Shown here piece after piece: positions 8,126-16,279 of a DNA stretch of 64,000 bases. The number at the start of each line of letters is the position of its first letter. Within the stretch, counting starts at the first letter, position 1. Both the position numbers and the translations under genes were made by a program. The stretch covers positions 62,001 through 126,000 of the forward strand of contig JBMNLS010000001.1 of assembly GCA_050952935.1 (NCBI GenBank), read 5' to 3'. This stretch comes from UBA6115 sp050952935 (lineage in GTDB: Bacteria > Bacillota > Clostridia > Christensenellales > Aristaeellaceae). The notes beneath the pieces were generated by a model. That model saw only the letters and a list, made by a program, of their open reading frames with translations. It was not told where the DNA came from and made no database searches.

Positions 8126-9196
8126 ATGAAGGATAATGATTTAAACAACAGCGGGGAGCTTGCACGGGGAGATGAGTTTCCGGCTGTACAGCAGTGCGGC
8201 AAAGGAACGAAAGGCATTATGGAATATCTACTTGTTAATCTGCCTTTTGACAGCAGTGCATCTGGCGATATGGTGGTGGCGCTGTCCGACGAGGAAAAGA
8301 ACGCATTCGCAAGATGCATACACTTCTTTTTACAAGCACGTTACGAGGAGGCATCTGCCGAAGCTGAACGCTGTATGGGCAGCCTTCACCCCGAGATTAG
8401 AACTTTTGCGTTGATGGCACATATCCTGAATAATGTAGCCCTGAACAATCTGGAGGTTGTCCGGAAAGACTTTCAAGCCTTTCAAGAAAAAGTGGAGCAC
8501 TCGGAGAATAAGCGCATTGCTGCACTCAATGATATTTTTCGCTACGTTTTGTCAGCCTTTTTCCATCTTGGTGAAAAAGCTGCTCCGATTCCGCCGGATA
8601 ATCTCGCCTATTGTTCTGAGGAAGCCCGGTTTTATGTACTGTACGCTCAATCTTATGCGCTGTATCTTCAGCAGGAATATGCGCAGGCTCTGGGTGTGGC
8701 TGAGACTGCGCTGATGATGGATGCCGAACGTCATCCAATCATATGCCTCTATCTAAATGTGATGGCTTCCATGGCTGCTATGAGTCTGTCCCGTTTTGAA
8801 CAAGCCGATCGCTTTTTCCTGGATGCATTGAAGTTAGCAAAGCCTGAGGGTTATATTCAGCCATTTGTTGGGCATCACGGCCCGCTGCAGGGACTGGTGG
8901 AAAAACACATCCGTGACCGGGAACCTGAACTGTACAAGATGATCGCTGAAAAAGTGATGCACTTCCGACGCGGATGGACTGAAATTCATAATCCGCAATC
9001 CCATGACAAGGTAACCAACCTGTTGACGCCCTACGAATTCGCGCTGGCGATGATGGCCGCCAAAGGCAAATCCAATCAGGAAATCGCCGATTATTTGCAC
9101 ATTTCAATCAACACGGTAAAAGCCCATCTTTCGACTATTTTTCAAAAGCTGGGTATTACGAAACGCAGCGAGTTGAAGAAATATTTGGTTAAATGA
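8126..9196 (+). CDS. LuxR-type transcriptional regulator with TPR-like N-terminus
   Basis: The protein has 356 residues. The last 57 residues (300-356) form a GerE/LuxR helix-turn-helix: LTPYEFALAMMAAKGKSNQE, then INTVKAHLSTIFQKLG with the expected TVK and KLG positions. Residues ~55-280 are alpha-helical with repeated A-Y-A/E-A patterns (YAQSYALYLQQEYAQALGVA) like the tetratricopeptide-type sensor part of MalT/LuxR-family regulators, but there is no NACHT/AAA ATPase domain and no receiver domain, so the signal is unknown. ATG 8126 follows CGGAGGATGGC. It stands alone, divergent from the exported-protein cluster, and may regulate it (inference from position). Confidence 0.85.
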   Translation: MKDNDLNNSGELARGDEFPAVQQCGKGTKGIMEYLLVNLPFDSSASGDMVVALSDEEKNAFARCIHFFLQARYEEASAEAERCMGSLHPEIRTFALMAHILNNVALNNLEVVRKDFQAFQEKVEHSENKRIAALNDIFRYVLSAFFHLGEKAAPIPPDNLAYCSEEARFYVLYAQSYALYLQQEYAQALGVAETALMMDAERHPIICLYLNVMASMAAMSLSRFEQADRFFLDALKLAKPEGYIQPFVGHHGPLQGLVEKHIRDREPELYKMIAEKVMHFRRGWTEIHNPQSHDKVTNLLTPYEFALAMMAAKGKSNQEIADYLHISINTVKAHLSTIFQKLGITKRSELKKYLVK

Positions 9197-9494
9197 CAGA
9201 AGTAAAATATTAAGAATCTTTCATTTCACTGTTCCTTTCATTGATGTTCATGCTTTCATTCCCGCGCTGCCAAGGTAAATGCAGAGAACTCTCATCAAAA
9301 AACTGAAGCTCCGTCAGTTTTATACGGATCTGATTTCATAGCTGAAAACTAAATAAAAACATATAGCTATCACGAAATTTTCTACTGGTCACTATATCAC
9401 GAACGGTTATTTTTAAATATTGAATATGTTAATAATAATTATATTCTTCTCATTGGTATAGTTGACCTTTTGACTTATTTGATAAATATCAGTG
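9197..9494. other. AT-rich intergenic stretch
   Basis: About 300 bp between the LuxR-type gene and the tRNA-Leu promoter. It is AT-rich in its second half and has no plausible coding frame. I see no clear terminator with a T-run right after the regulator. Confidence 0.4.
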
Positions 9495-9523
9495 TTGCAC
9501 CTTCGCGATAAAATGGCTATACT
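9495..9523 (+). promoter_or_regulatory. Promoter of tRNA-Leu(UAA)
   Basis: TTGCAC (9495-9500) and TATACT (9518-9523) are separated by exactly 17 bp, and the tRNA begins 10 bp after the -10 box, as expected for a sigma-A promoter driving a stable RNA. Confidence 0.75.
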
Positions 9524-9532
9524 GTTTTCTAT

Positions 9533-9617
9533 GCCGGTGTGGTGGAATGGCAGACACAGGGGACTTAAAATCCCCAGGCTTCTGGCCGTGCTGGTTCGAG
9601 TCCGGTCACCGGCACCA
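9533..9617 (+). tRNA. tRNA-Leu (anticodon TAA)
   Basis: The acceptor stem GCCGGTG/CACCGGC (9533-9539 / 9607-9613) is perfect. The anticodon stem GGGGA/TCCCC encloses CTTAAAA, giving anticodon TAA. A long variable arm (GGCTTCTGGCCGTGC region) is present, as in class II leucine tRNAs. The CCA end is encoded (9615-9617). Confidence 0.95.
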
Positions 9618-9621
9618 CACG

Positions 9622-9664
9622 AAAAGCAACCCGAACCTGATCACTTGGTTCGGGTTGCTTTTTT
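9622..9664 (+). terminator. Intrinsic terminator after tRNA-Leu
   Basis: AAAAGCAACCCGAACC pairs with GGTTCGGGTTGCTTTT around a TGATCACTT loop, followed by T residues. It is a strong textbook terminator for the tRNA. It also lies just beyond the 3' end of the convergent gene at 9675 and could serve it too. Confidence 0.9.
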
Positions 9665-9674
9665 CTTTATCTAT

Positions 9675-10790
9675 TTATTTTACATCCTGCCAGGCAATGA
9701 TTTTAGGCAGGGCGCGGCGACTTGGGCGTTTGTCAGTGTAATTTAGGAGGCTTCCCAGCTGGGCCTGGAAGACGAGCTCGGCGCGCTCAATGCCATCATC
9801 AAGAACATCTCCCGTGTCTTCATCCAGAAAGGGGGTAAACTCCCGCTTGGGGTTGCGGGTGTAGCCGCCCTTCAGATACCAAGCGGGCAGCAGCCAGAAT
9901 ACTTTGTCATCCTTGGGATCCACATAGGGGATGTAACACAGCTCCAGGCTGTCGATGCTGCGCAGGCGGCCAGCCATGATCTCCGCCTCAAAGGCGGCTT
10001 TGGCCTGGTCAAAGGGCAGAATGGGGATATCCTCATGGACGCGATCCACCTGCTCCATCAGCTGAGAAACGATCCTGAAATGTTCGGTATCCGTGATCTG
10101 GGCGCTGATTGAGCCGTTTCTGATATGCTTTTTGTTTCCCATCTTGTAATGCTGGGGGTCATAGCATTCAAGAGCGGGTTGATAGGGAATGCCGTCAAAT
10201 TGCTGTCGGAAGGTGAACAAATAACGCCCGGTGTCGGTAACGCGCTCTTTCCAGACGATGTTGGCACCGCTGCCAGAATAGCGGTAGAAAGCGCTGTCAA
10301 TGGTGGTCTTTCGGATGGAGAAAGCCTCCCGGCCCAGGCCATAAAGGCGCTGAAACTCGCCAAAAAAGAATTCCGTGGCCGCTTCATAACTGAGGCTGCT
10401 GTTTTCAGGCAGAATACTCGGCACCGCGCCATCCAAAAACACCACGCTGGACTTCAGCTTCCAATCCTGCTGCACGACAGTGCTTGGGCCATGGAAGTTG
10501 GCCTCCAGCATGCCGTTTTGGTTGCGGTTTACATATTTGTAATCCGCCAGCAGGCGCTCATCTACAGGCCGGGCCATGGTGACCCGGAGAACGGGAAAGC
10601 GGCTCACATTCGGCACCCTCACATTCACATCAATGGCTACCTTCCGCCAGGGGGTCTGGTAGGTTTCCTTCCAGCGGGCAGGGGTGGACGCTTTAATCTC
10701 GGTGATGCTTTGATATGCAGACTCAGATGATGCTGTATATATCAGCATCAGAGCAAAAACCATGATTCCAACCTTGATCAGTTTTGTCAT
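9675..10790 (-). CDS. Exported protein of unknown function, third gene of the sigma/anti-sigma operon
   Basis: The product has 371 residues, with an N-terminal hydrophobic stretch (MTKLIKVGIMVFALMLIYTA) that is a signal peptide or anchor without a lipobox cysteine. The rest is soluble and mixed alpha/beta with aromatic-rich phrases (VFWLLPAWYLKGGY, FTPFLDEDTGDVLDDG). I do not recognise a catalytic motif; the FLDEDTGDV-like tail recalls exported proteins that fold around a beta-sheet core. It follows the anti-sigma gene by 86 bp on the same strand, with a hairpin between them, so it is probably part of that operon and either the target or the sensor of the signalling system. The function is unassigned. 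Confidence 0.75.
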   Translation of the reverse strand: MTKLIKVGIMVFALMLIYTASSESAYQSITEIKASTPARWKETYQTPWRKVAIDVNVRVPNVSRFPVLRVTMARPVDERLLADYKYVNRNQNGMLEANFHGPSTVVQQDWKLKSSVVFLDGAVPSILPENSSLSYEAATEFFFGEFQRLYGLGREAFSIRKTTIDSAFYRYSGSGANIVWKERVTDTGRYLFTFRQQFDGIPYQPALECYDPQHYKMGNKKHIRNGSISAQITDTEHFRIVSQLMEQVDRVHEDIPILPFDQAKAAFEAEIMAGRLRSIDSLELCYIPYVDPKDDKVFWLLPAWYLKGGYTRNPKREFTPFLDEDTGDVLDDGIERAELVFQAQLGSLLNYTDKRPSRRALPKIIAWQDVK

Positions 10791-10821
10791 TTTTTATCCC
10801 CTATTAAAGTTCTAAGGGGGC

Positions 10822-10851
10822 TTGGGGGATTTCTTTTAAGAAATCCCCCAA
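10822..10851. terminator. Hairpin between anti-sigma gene and downstream gene
   Basis: TTGGGGGATTTCTT pairs with AAGAAATCCCCCAA with almost no loop. On the minus strand no T-run follows, so read-through or 3'-end protection of the upstream message is more likely than full termination. Confidence 0.5.
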
Positions 10852-10876
10852 AATATCTATTGGTTCCCTCTTCCCG

Positions 10877-12010
10877 TCACTCCGCCTTCACATTGGGAAT
10901 CTCAATTTTATCCGTACCGTTGCTCAGCACAAAGGTGTCGGGATACTCCTCCAGGGTGAGGTATTCGTGGAAAACATGGCCGACGACAGGCTTTGTGGGG
11001 TCAAGGATCACATCATAGCCATAGTCCTCGCCTTCCTCCAGCTTGAAATCTGTGTTCTTATGTTCGCCTATGTCATAGCCCCAGCCGCCCCAGTCGGCCA
11101 TTTTCAGCTTGATGTCGCCCTTGTCATTACCCAGAAAATGCTTTTCCCCCATGGCCCAGGTATCCATGATTTTTTCAATCTCCTCCATGAGCACGCCGGG
11201 TTTGAAGGTAAGGTCATAACTAAGGTAGACACGGATGGGGGAAAGCTGGAAATTGGTGACTTTGAGGGAATAGGCGCCAAAATCCTTTTCCGCCACCTCT
11301 TTAAGGTGATACACACCGGGCAAGTCTTTCACATCCATGGTGAAGGAAAGCTCCTTGTTCTCGATGCTCTGTCTGCCGCGGATGGGCAGGATAACCTCCA
11401 AGGTGTCGCCCACTTCGATTTCAGACATGTCATACTGGATCCAGGAAATGACTTCACCGTTGCCGGGCCCGGCAACCACGCCGCAGGCGCCCAGGGGATT
11501 GACATTGTGACCATTGACGACGGCCCAGTCAAGGCTCAGCCACCATACCTTATCCTGGTTGGCGCTACCAAATTCAAATTCGCCGTTATTGATTTTTTCC
11601 GCGGTCTCTTTGTCAAAGGGTTCGGTGGCGGACTTGTCCCGGGTGGAATGGACAACGCGCAGATAGCGCCCATCGTAGACAGCTTCTTTTACGGTGACTT
11701 CCACATGCTCAAAATCCGCCCTGGCCAGGTCTTTTTGCAGAAGCTTGAAGGCATCGGGCTGCACCACGGCATACTCCGGGTCCAGGTAGGAAGCCATCAG
11801 CTCAAACAAGCCGAAGCCATCGGTAAGGGCGAAAGCCGCTGCGGTGATCAATATCAATGCCAGGGCAATGGCGGCGGATAATGATAATTTCTTTTTCACT
11901 TGGGGTTCCTCCATTTGTTTGATGTCGCTAAGAATACGGTATTTAAGGCCCGCGCTGACCTTGACGCCAGAGAGGCGGCTGTTGGCGACAGACTTGAAAT
12001 CTTTATTCAT
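10877..12010 (-). CDS. Membrane anti-sigma factor-like protein (DUF4179-type)
   Basis: The 377-residue protein has a short basic cytoplasmic N-terminus (1-41), one transmembrane helix (about 42-62: LSLSAAIALALILITAAAFA) and a ~310-residue outside domain. Its ATG overlaps the 3' end of the ECF sigma gene by 8 nt, the classic arrangement for translationally coupled sigma/anti-sigma pairs. The N-terminal part would bind the sigma factor at the membrane, and the outer domain, rich in beta strands (VEVTVKEAVYDGRYLRVVHS), would sense the signal. It lacks the HxxxCxxC zinc motif of ZAS-type anti-sigmas, which fits the DUF4179-type group of Clostridia. The family assignment is by architecture and position. 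Confidence 0.75.
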   Translation of the reverse strand: MNKDFKSVANSRLSGVKVSAGLKYRILSDIKQMEEPQVKKKLSLSAAIALALILITAAAFALTDGFGLFELMASYLDPEYAVVQPDAFKLLQKDLARADFEHVEVTVKEAVYDGRYLRVVHSTRDKSATEPFDKETAEKINNGEFEFGSANQDKVWWLSLDWAVVNGHNVNPLGACGVVAGPGNGEVISWIQYDMSEIEVGDTLEVILPIRGRQSIENKELSFTMDVKDLPGVYHLKEVAEKDFGAYSLKVTNFQLSPIRVYLSYDLTFKPGVLMEEIEKIMDTWAMGEKHFLGNDKGDIKLKMADWGGWGYDIGEHKNTDFKLEEGEDYGYDVILDPTKPVVGHVFHEYLTLEEYPDTFVLSNGTDKIEIPNVKAE

Positions 12011-12521
12011 CGAAATACCACCTTTCCAGCTTTTCTTTGAGTTTGGCCCTGGCGCGCTTGAGGCGCGTGGACAGGGTCGCTTCCGGCAGGGACATCATGC
12101 CCGCAATTTCCCGCAGCTTCAGCCCCTGATAGTAATACAGCAGAATCACTTCCCGGTATTTGGAAGGCAACTTCATCACCTCGGTGATCACGGTGTCATC
12201 CACCGGGTCAAAGGGGACGCTGGCCTCCGGCAGCTTTTCCAGCTCCACCGCCCGGTCTTCCCGTCGGAACCAGGGCTTGCGGGTCAGGCTGCGGCAGCAG
12301 TTGAGGGCGATGGCGGTGAGCCAGGTGAGCTCACTGCTCTCCCCCCTAAAGGTATGAAAGCTTCGGTGGGCTTTCAGGTAGGTCTCCTGCACGGCGTCTT
12401 CGGCCAGCTGCAGATCGTTTAGGTAGAGATAGCAAAAGCGCAGCAAAGTGTCGCCATGGCGCTCCACCAGCAGGCTGATATCCGCCTCCCGCTCTTTGCC
12501 CGGTACCTGACAAAGTTCCAT
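12003..12521 (-). CDS. ECF-type RNA polymerase sigma factor
   Basis: The 172-residue protein has sigma region 2 (ISLLVERHGDTLLRFCYLYL, then AEDAVQETYLKAHRSF) and sigma region 4 (YREVILLYYYQGLKLREIAG, then LSTRLKRARAKLKEKL). The ATG at 12521 is preferred over a GTG at 12539 because GGGAGG lies 7 nt upstream of the ATG and inside the longer frame. No extra domains are present. It heads an operon of sigma, anti-sigma (8-nt overlap) and an exported protein. Such operons are commonly autoregulated; no -35/-10 pair typical for ECF factors was identified with confidence upstream. Confidence 0.93.
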   Translation of the reverse strand: MELCQVPGKEREADISLLVERHGDTLLRFCYLYLNDLQLAEDAVQETYLKAHRSFHTFRGESSELTWLTAIALNCCRSLTRKPWFRREDRAVELEKLPEASVPFDPVDDTVITEVMKLPSKYREVILLYYYQGLKLREIAGMMSLPEATLSTRLKRARAKLKEKLERWYFDE

Positions 12522-12633
12522 GCTTTCGCCTCCCTTCACCTATTAGACGCGGGAACACATGTTTATCGTTCAAATAAAAAAACAGGGAACCCTTTTTGAA
12601 AAAAGATTCTCCGCGATTCCTTCAAAAACGCTG

Positions 12634-13635
12634 TTAAGCCTTCTTTTTCGCCTGATAGGTTGCCACCAGAACGGCGATGGACATAAAGATAGCGCGCACC
12701 ACGTACTGGGCATAGGTGCTGACGTTCAGAATGGTCATGCCGTTGATGATGACCCCCAGGAAAATGATGCCCACCATGGTGCCCCACATTTTGCCGATGC
12801 CACCCGCCATGCTGGTGCCGCCAATGACAACGGCGGAAATCACATCCACCTCCCAGCCGCGGCCAAAGCTGTAGGAGCCGGAAAGCACCTGGGCGGCGTT
12901 GATGAAGCCGGCGATCACGCTCATCACCTGCACGCTCGCGAAAGCGAAAATCTTGGTTTTGAGCACATTGATGCCGCTTAAACGGGCGGATTCCTGGTTG
13001 CCCCCGATGGCATACATGGATCTTCCCGTGGTAGTGTAGCGGATGATAAAAAACATGATGATAAAAAAGATAAATAGGATAAGCGCCGGAATGGGGAAGC
13101 CCCCGATGCCGCCGATTCTGCCTGTGCCCAGAACCGTAAACCACTGGGGAAAGGTGTTGGCGATGGGAAAACCGCCTGAGATAATACCGGCCAGCCCATA
13201 CAGCAGGTTTTGGGAAGCCAGGGTAACGATAAAAGCCGGCATGCCAAACTTATGCTGGGCAAAGCCGTGGATGGCGCCCATGGCAATGGCCAGCGCAAAG
13301 GAGACCACAATGCCGATAACGCAGGCCATGGTGACGGAAATGCCCATAGCATCCGGCAGATCGCGGCAGGCCCTGGCCACAATGACGCCTGAAAGCGCCA
13401 CCGTGGAGCCAATGGACAGGTCAATCTGGCCTGAGATGATGACCATGGTCATCCCAAAGGCAATCAGCCCTTTCATGGACATGTTGCGGAAGATGTTCAG
13501 CCAGTTGGCAGTGGTGTTGAAGGTGGGAGACACGTTCCCCATCACAAAAATGAGGATGATCAGAATGACCTCTACCACATGGTCAAACAAGAAATCCCGG
13601 ATTTTTTTGGCGTCAAGCTGTTTGATGGCGTTCAT
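12634..13635 (-). CDS. Sugar ABC transporter permease (RbsC/XylH type)
   Basis: This is a 333-residue integral membrane protein with about ten helices and the conserved phrases of the ribose-type permease family: GMTMVIISGQIDLSIGS, FGMPAFIVTLASQNLLYGLA, AIGGNQESARLSGI and GRGWEVDVISAVVIGGTSMA. The start at ATG 13635 is chosen because GGGAGGGGAAGC precedes it. The longer frame to 13653 would bury that site. Its ATG overlaps the ATPase stop (ATGA). It forms the membrane channel of a CUT2-type importer with the genes at 13632-15122 and 15203-16171. The substrate is probably a monosaccharide or a related polyol and cannot be specified from sequence. Confidence 0.95.
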   Translation of the reverse strand: MNAIKQLDAKKIRDFLFDHVVEVILIILIFVMGNVSPTFNTTANWLNIFRNMSMKGLIAFGMTMVIISGQIDLSIGSTVALSGVIVARACRDLPDAMGISVTMACVIGIVVSFALAIAMGAIHGFAQHKFGMPAFIVTLASQNLLYGLAGIISGGFPIANTFPQWFTVLGTGRIGGIGGFPIPALILFIFFIIMFFIIRYTTTGRSMYAIGGNQESARLSGINVLKTKIFAFASVQVMSVIAGFINAAQVLSGSYSFGRGWEVDVISAVVIGGTSMAGGIGKMWGTMVGIIFLGVIINGMTILNVSTYAQYVVRAIFMSIAVLVATYQAKKKA

Positions 13636-15122
13636 GCTTCCCCTCCCATGCACAAGGCATACAGTGTTTTAACGTCGGTTTGCTGAGGATCAACCTCCCC
13701 AATGATGCTGCCCTCCCGCATCACTAAAATCCGGTGGCAGGTTTCAATCAGCTCCTCCAGCTCGCTGGAAACAAAAATGGTGGACACGCCGTTGCGTGCC
13801 TGCTCCCACATGATTTCAAAAATCTGCTGTTTGGCAGCCACATCAATCCCCCGGGAGGGTTCGTCAAACAGCATGATGTTGGGCTGCGTGTTGAGCCAGT
13901 TGCCCACCACCACCTTCTGCTGGTTGCCGCCGGAAAGGGAATTGACGGAGTTGCGCACATCGCTTACCTTGATATGCAGATCCTCCACCTGTTTGTTGGC
14001 CATGTCCACACGCTGCTTGCGGTTTTCAAGCCACCCCATCCGCGCCTTGTCAATGCTGGCATAGCAAAGGTTATCCCGGATGGAATGGATAAGGATCAGG
14101 CCTTCTTTTTTCCGGTCCTCAGGCGTTAACCCCAGGCCCATTTTTTTCATCTTGATGGGTGAAGTGCGCCTGTCGGCTGTCTGGCCATTGACCTTGATTT
14201 CCCCGGCGTCATAGGAATCAGCGCCGAAAATGGACTTAAGAAGCTCCGTGCGACCGGAGCCCAGCATGCCGGCAATGCCCAGCACCTCCGCGTGGTGCAG
14301 GTCGAAATTGACATCCTGAAATTTGCCTTTGCGGGTAAGGCCACGCACAGAGAGTATCACATCTTTCTCAGGCTCCACATCACTCGGACGGACTTTATGT
14401 TCCATCTCTCCAAACATCATGCGCAGAATATCGGCGTTGGTGAGGTTTTTCATGTCCTCTTTGCCGATTAAAACCCCGTCCCGCAGCACGGTGACGGTGT
14501 CCGCTATTTCCGGGATCTCATGCAGCTTATGGGAAATATAGATGATGATGACATCCTGTTCTTTCAGGCTGCGCAGCACCTGAAACATCTGGCTGACCTC
14601 ATGAGATGCCAGGGCAGAGGTGGGTTCATCCAAAATCAGCACCTTAGGCTGATGGCTCATGGCTTTGGTGATTTCCACCACCTGGCACTGCCACATGCTA
14701 AGGCGGGAAACGATCTGGGCGGGGTCAATGTCCACATTCATCCGGTCCAGCAGCTCCCTGGCCTGGCTGTGGGCCTTTTTCCAATCCACAATGCCGCTGC
14801 GTTTTTTGGGCATACGGCCCAGAAAGATATTTTCAGTCACCGAAAGGCTCTGCACAAGGCTCATCTCCTGATAGACGATGGCGATGCCCTTCTGGTTGGC
14901 CTCTGCCGGCGAGGAAAAAGACAATTCCTCATCATCCAGAAACATCTTCCCTGATGTGGGCTGAATAGCGCCCGCGAAACACTTCACCAGCGTGGATTTG
15001 CCGGAGCCGTTTTTGCCAAGCAGCGCGTTTATTTTTTTGCTTTCAAAGGATACGCTGACCTGATCCAGCGCCCGGGTACCCGGATAATCCTTGACTAAAT
15101 GCTCGGCCCGCAATACAGACAA
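13632..15122 (-). CDS. Sugar ABC transporter ATPase (RbsA/MglA type, two NBDs)
   Basis: The 496-residue protein holds two fused nucleotide-binding domains. The first has a full Walker A (GKNGSGKST), a degenerate signature (SRLSMWQCQ) and Walker B LILDEPTSAL. The second has the typical degenerate Walker A GMLGSGRTE, signature LSGGNQQKV and Walker B IMLFDEPSRG. This asymmetry is usual for CUT2 importers of ribose, galactose or xylose. It lies in an operon between the binding protein (80 bp upstream, with a hairpin between) and the permease (4-nt overlap). It energises uptake at the inner face of the membrane. Confidence 0.96.
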   Translation of the reverse strand: MSVLRAEHLVKDYPGTRALDQVSVSFESKKINALLGKNGSGKSTLVKCFAGAIQPTSGKMFLDDEELSFSSPAEANQKGIAIVYQEMSLVQSLSVTENIFLGRMPKKRSGIVDWKKAHSQARELLDRMNVDIDPAQIVSRLSMWQCQVVEITKAMSHQPKVLILDEPTSALASHEVSQMFQVLRSLKEQDVIIIYISHKLHEIPEIADTVTVLRDGVLIGKEDMKNLTNADILRMMFGEMEHKVRPSDVEPEKDVILSVRGLTRKGKFQDVNFDLHHAEVLGIAGMLGSGRTELLKSIFGADSYDAGEIKVNGQTADRRTSPIKMKKMGLGLTPEDRKKEGLILIHSIRDNLCYASIDKARMGWLENRKQRVDMANKQVEDLHIKVSDVRNSVNSLSGGNQQKVVVGNWLNTQPNIMLFDEPSRGIDVAAKQQIFEIMWEQARNGVSTIFVSSELEELIETCHRILVMREGSIIGEVDPQQTDVKTLYALCMGGEA

Positions 15123-15157
15123 GTGGCTCCCCCCTTTTGATGTTTTGATATAAAGGC

Positions 15158-15184
15158 GACGGAGAGAGACGATCTCTCTCCGTC
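15158..15184 (-). terminator. Intra-operon hairpin after the binding-protein gene
   Basis: A perfect 12-bp stem (GACGGAGAGAGA / TCTCTCTCCGTC) with a 3-nt loop sits between the binding-protein stop and the ATPase start and is not followed by a T-run. Such stems typically protect the abundant upstream message and lower expression of the distal genes. Confidence 0.65.
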
Positions 15185-15202
15185 AAAAGGTGAACAATGC
15201 TA

Positions 15203-16171
15203 TTATTTGTTATCAGCCAGCCAGGCGTTCACACCGTCCAGATTTGTCTTTGATAGCACAATGCCGTCCAGATAGATGGTTTTTCCCTTGGTTTCGGAAT
15301 AGTCCTCGCCGCGGATGGCTTTGACCAGCAGAGTCATGGCCTGGAAGCCCTGGCCATAGGGATCCTGGGCAACAACCGCCTGCAGGGGGTTGTTGGGGTC
15401 AAGGATCATGGAGGCGATCTGTTCGGAACCGTCATGGCCGAAGACCAGAATCTGATCCTGCTTGCCGGCGTTGACAACCGCCTGAGCAGAGCCGATGGTG
15501 CCGCCGTCGTTAACGGCGATAATCACATCAAGATCAGGGTTGGCAGTCATGATGGCGTCAGCGGTGGCCAGGGCGGTATCCTGCATCCAGGCGTCCTGAT
15601 CGGCCACGATTTCATAGTCAAGCTTCGCTTCATCCAGCGCTTCAAAATAGCCTTCCACACGGCTGGTGGACTGGTCAGGCAGCAGGGCGCGGAACTGCAC
15701 GATGGCGATCTTCACCTTTTTGTCCGGGAACTTGGCTTTGATAATCTCAGCCGCATTGGCGCCTACCAAACGGCAGTTGATTTTGTCGTTGGAGGAAAAA
15801 CCGCCCACGATAAACTCAGCGCTGTCCAGATCGATGTTGGTAAGGGCCACTTTCATGCCCTCAGCGTCAGCCGCGCGCAGGGCAGCCACAGAAGCATCCT
15901 TTGACAGGGGCGCAATGGCAATGCCCTTGACACCCTGGGTCAGATAGGTGTTGATCAGCTCCACTTCCCTGGCCTGGTCGTTGTTGGTGTTGTCAGTCAG
16001 GCACTCCACACCCAGCTCCTTGGCGGCGTCCTGATAGCCTTTGGAGAGCATGTTCATAAACTGGTCATCCTGGAACACAATACCCGCCACCACGATTTTT
16101 TCTTCCCGGGCAAAGGCGCTCAGGCAGAACAGCATCGTCAGCAGCATCAGAAAAGCAATGATTTTTTTCAT
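15203..16171 (-). CDS. Sugar-binding protein of CUT2 ABC importer
   Basis: ATG 16171 (after AAGGAGGAACCCC) gives a 322-residue protein with signal peptide MKKIIAFLMLLTMLFCLSAFA and a periplasmic-binding-protein type 1 fold (VVAGIVFQDDQFMNMLSKGY, GVKGIAIAPLSKDASVAALR, DVIIAVNDGGTIGSAQAVVN, QILVFGHDGSEQ). The cysteine in the signal peptide is not in a lipobox, so it seems to be released and not lipid-anchored, which is unusual for a monoderm. It is the first and presumably most highly expressed gene of the three-gene importer operon. The ligand is probably a monosaccharide, with no stronger evidence. Confidence 0.94.
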   Translation of the reverse strand: MKKIIAFLMLLTMLFCLSAFAREEKIVVAGIVFQDDQFMNMLSKGYQDAAKELGVECLTDNTNNDQAREVELINTYLTQGVKGIAIAPLSKDASVAALRAADAEGMKVALTNIDLDSAEFIVGGFSSNDKINCRLVGANAAEIIKAKFPDKKVKIAIVQFRALLPDQSTSRVEGYFEALDEAKLDYEIVADQDAWMQDTALATADAIMTANPDLDVIIAVNDGGTIGSAQAVVNAGKQDQILVFGHDGSEQIASMILDPNNPLQAVVAQDPYGQGFQAMTLLVKAIRGEDYSETKGKTIYLDGIVLSKTNLDGVNAWLADNK

Positions 16172-16279
16172 GGGGTTCCTCCTTATTTTTATGTTTTTAT
16201 CCCTTTTTCGGGAACACATTCAAAGTGTAAACCAATGAACTTTTTCTGTCAATCAGGAAAAAACGCCGTTGATGACATA

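Noticed and set aside
10967..11881. 304-codon open frame on the plus strand
   Set aside because: Antisense of the anti-sigma gene; no ribosome site or domain.
15123..15202. Possible riboswitch between sugar-binding protein and ATPase genes
   Set aside because: Only a simple 12-bp stem is present; no conserved riboswitch core. No riboswitch could be supported anywhere in the window.
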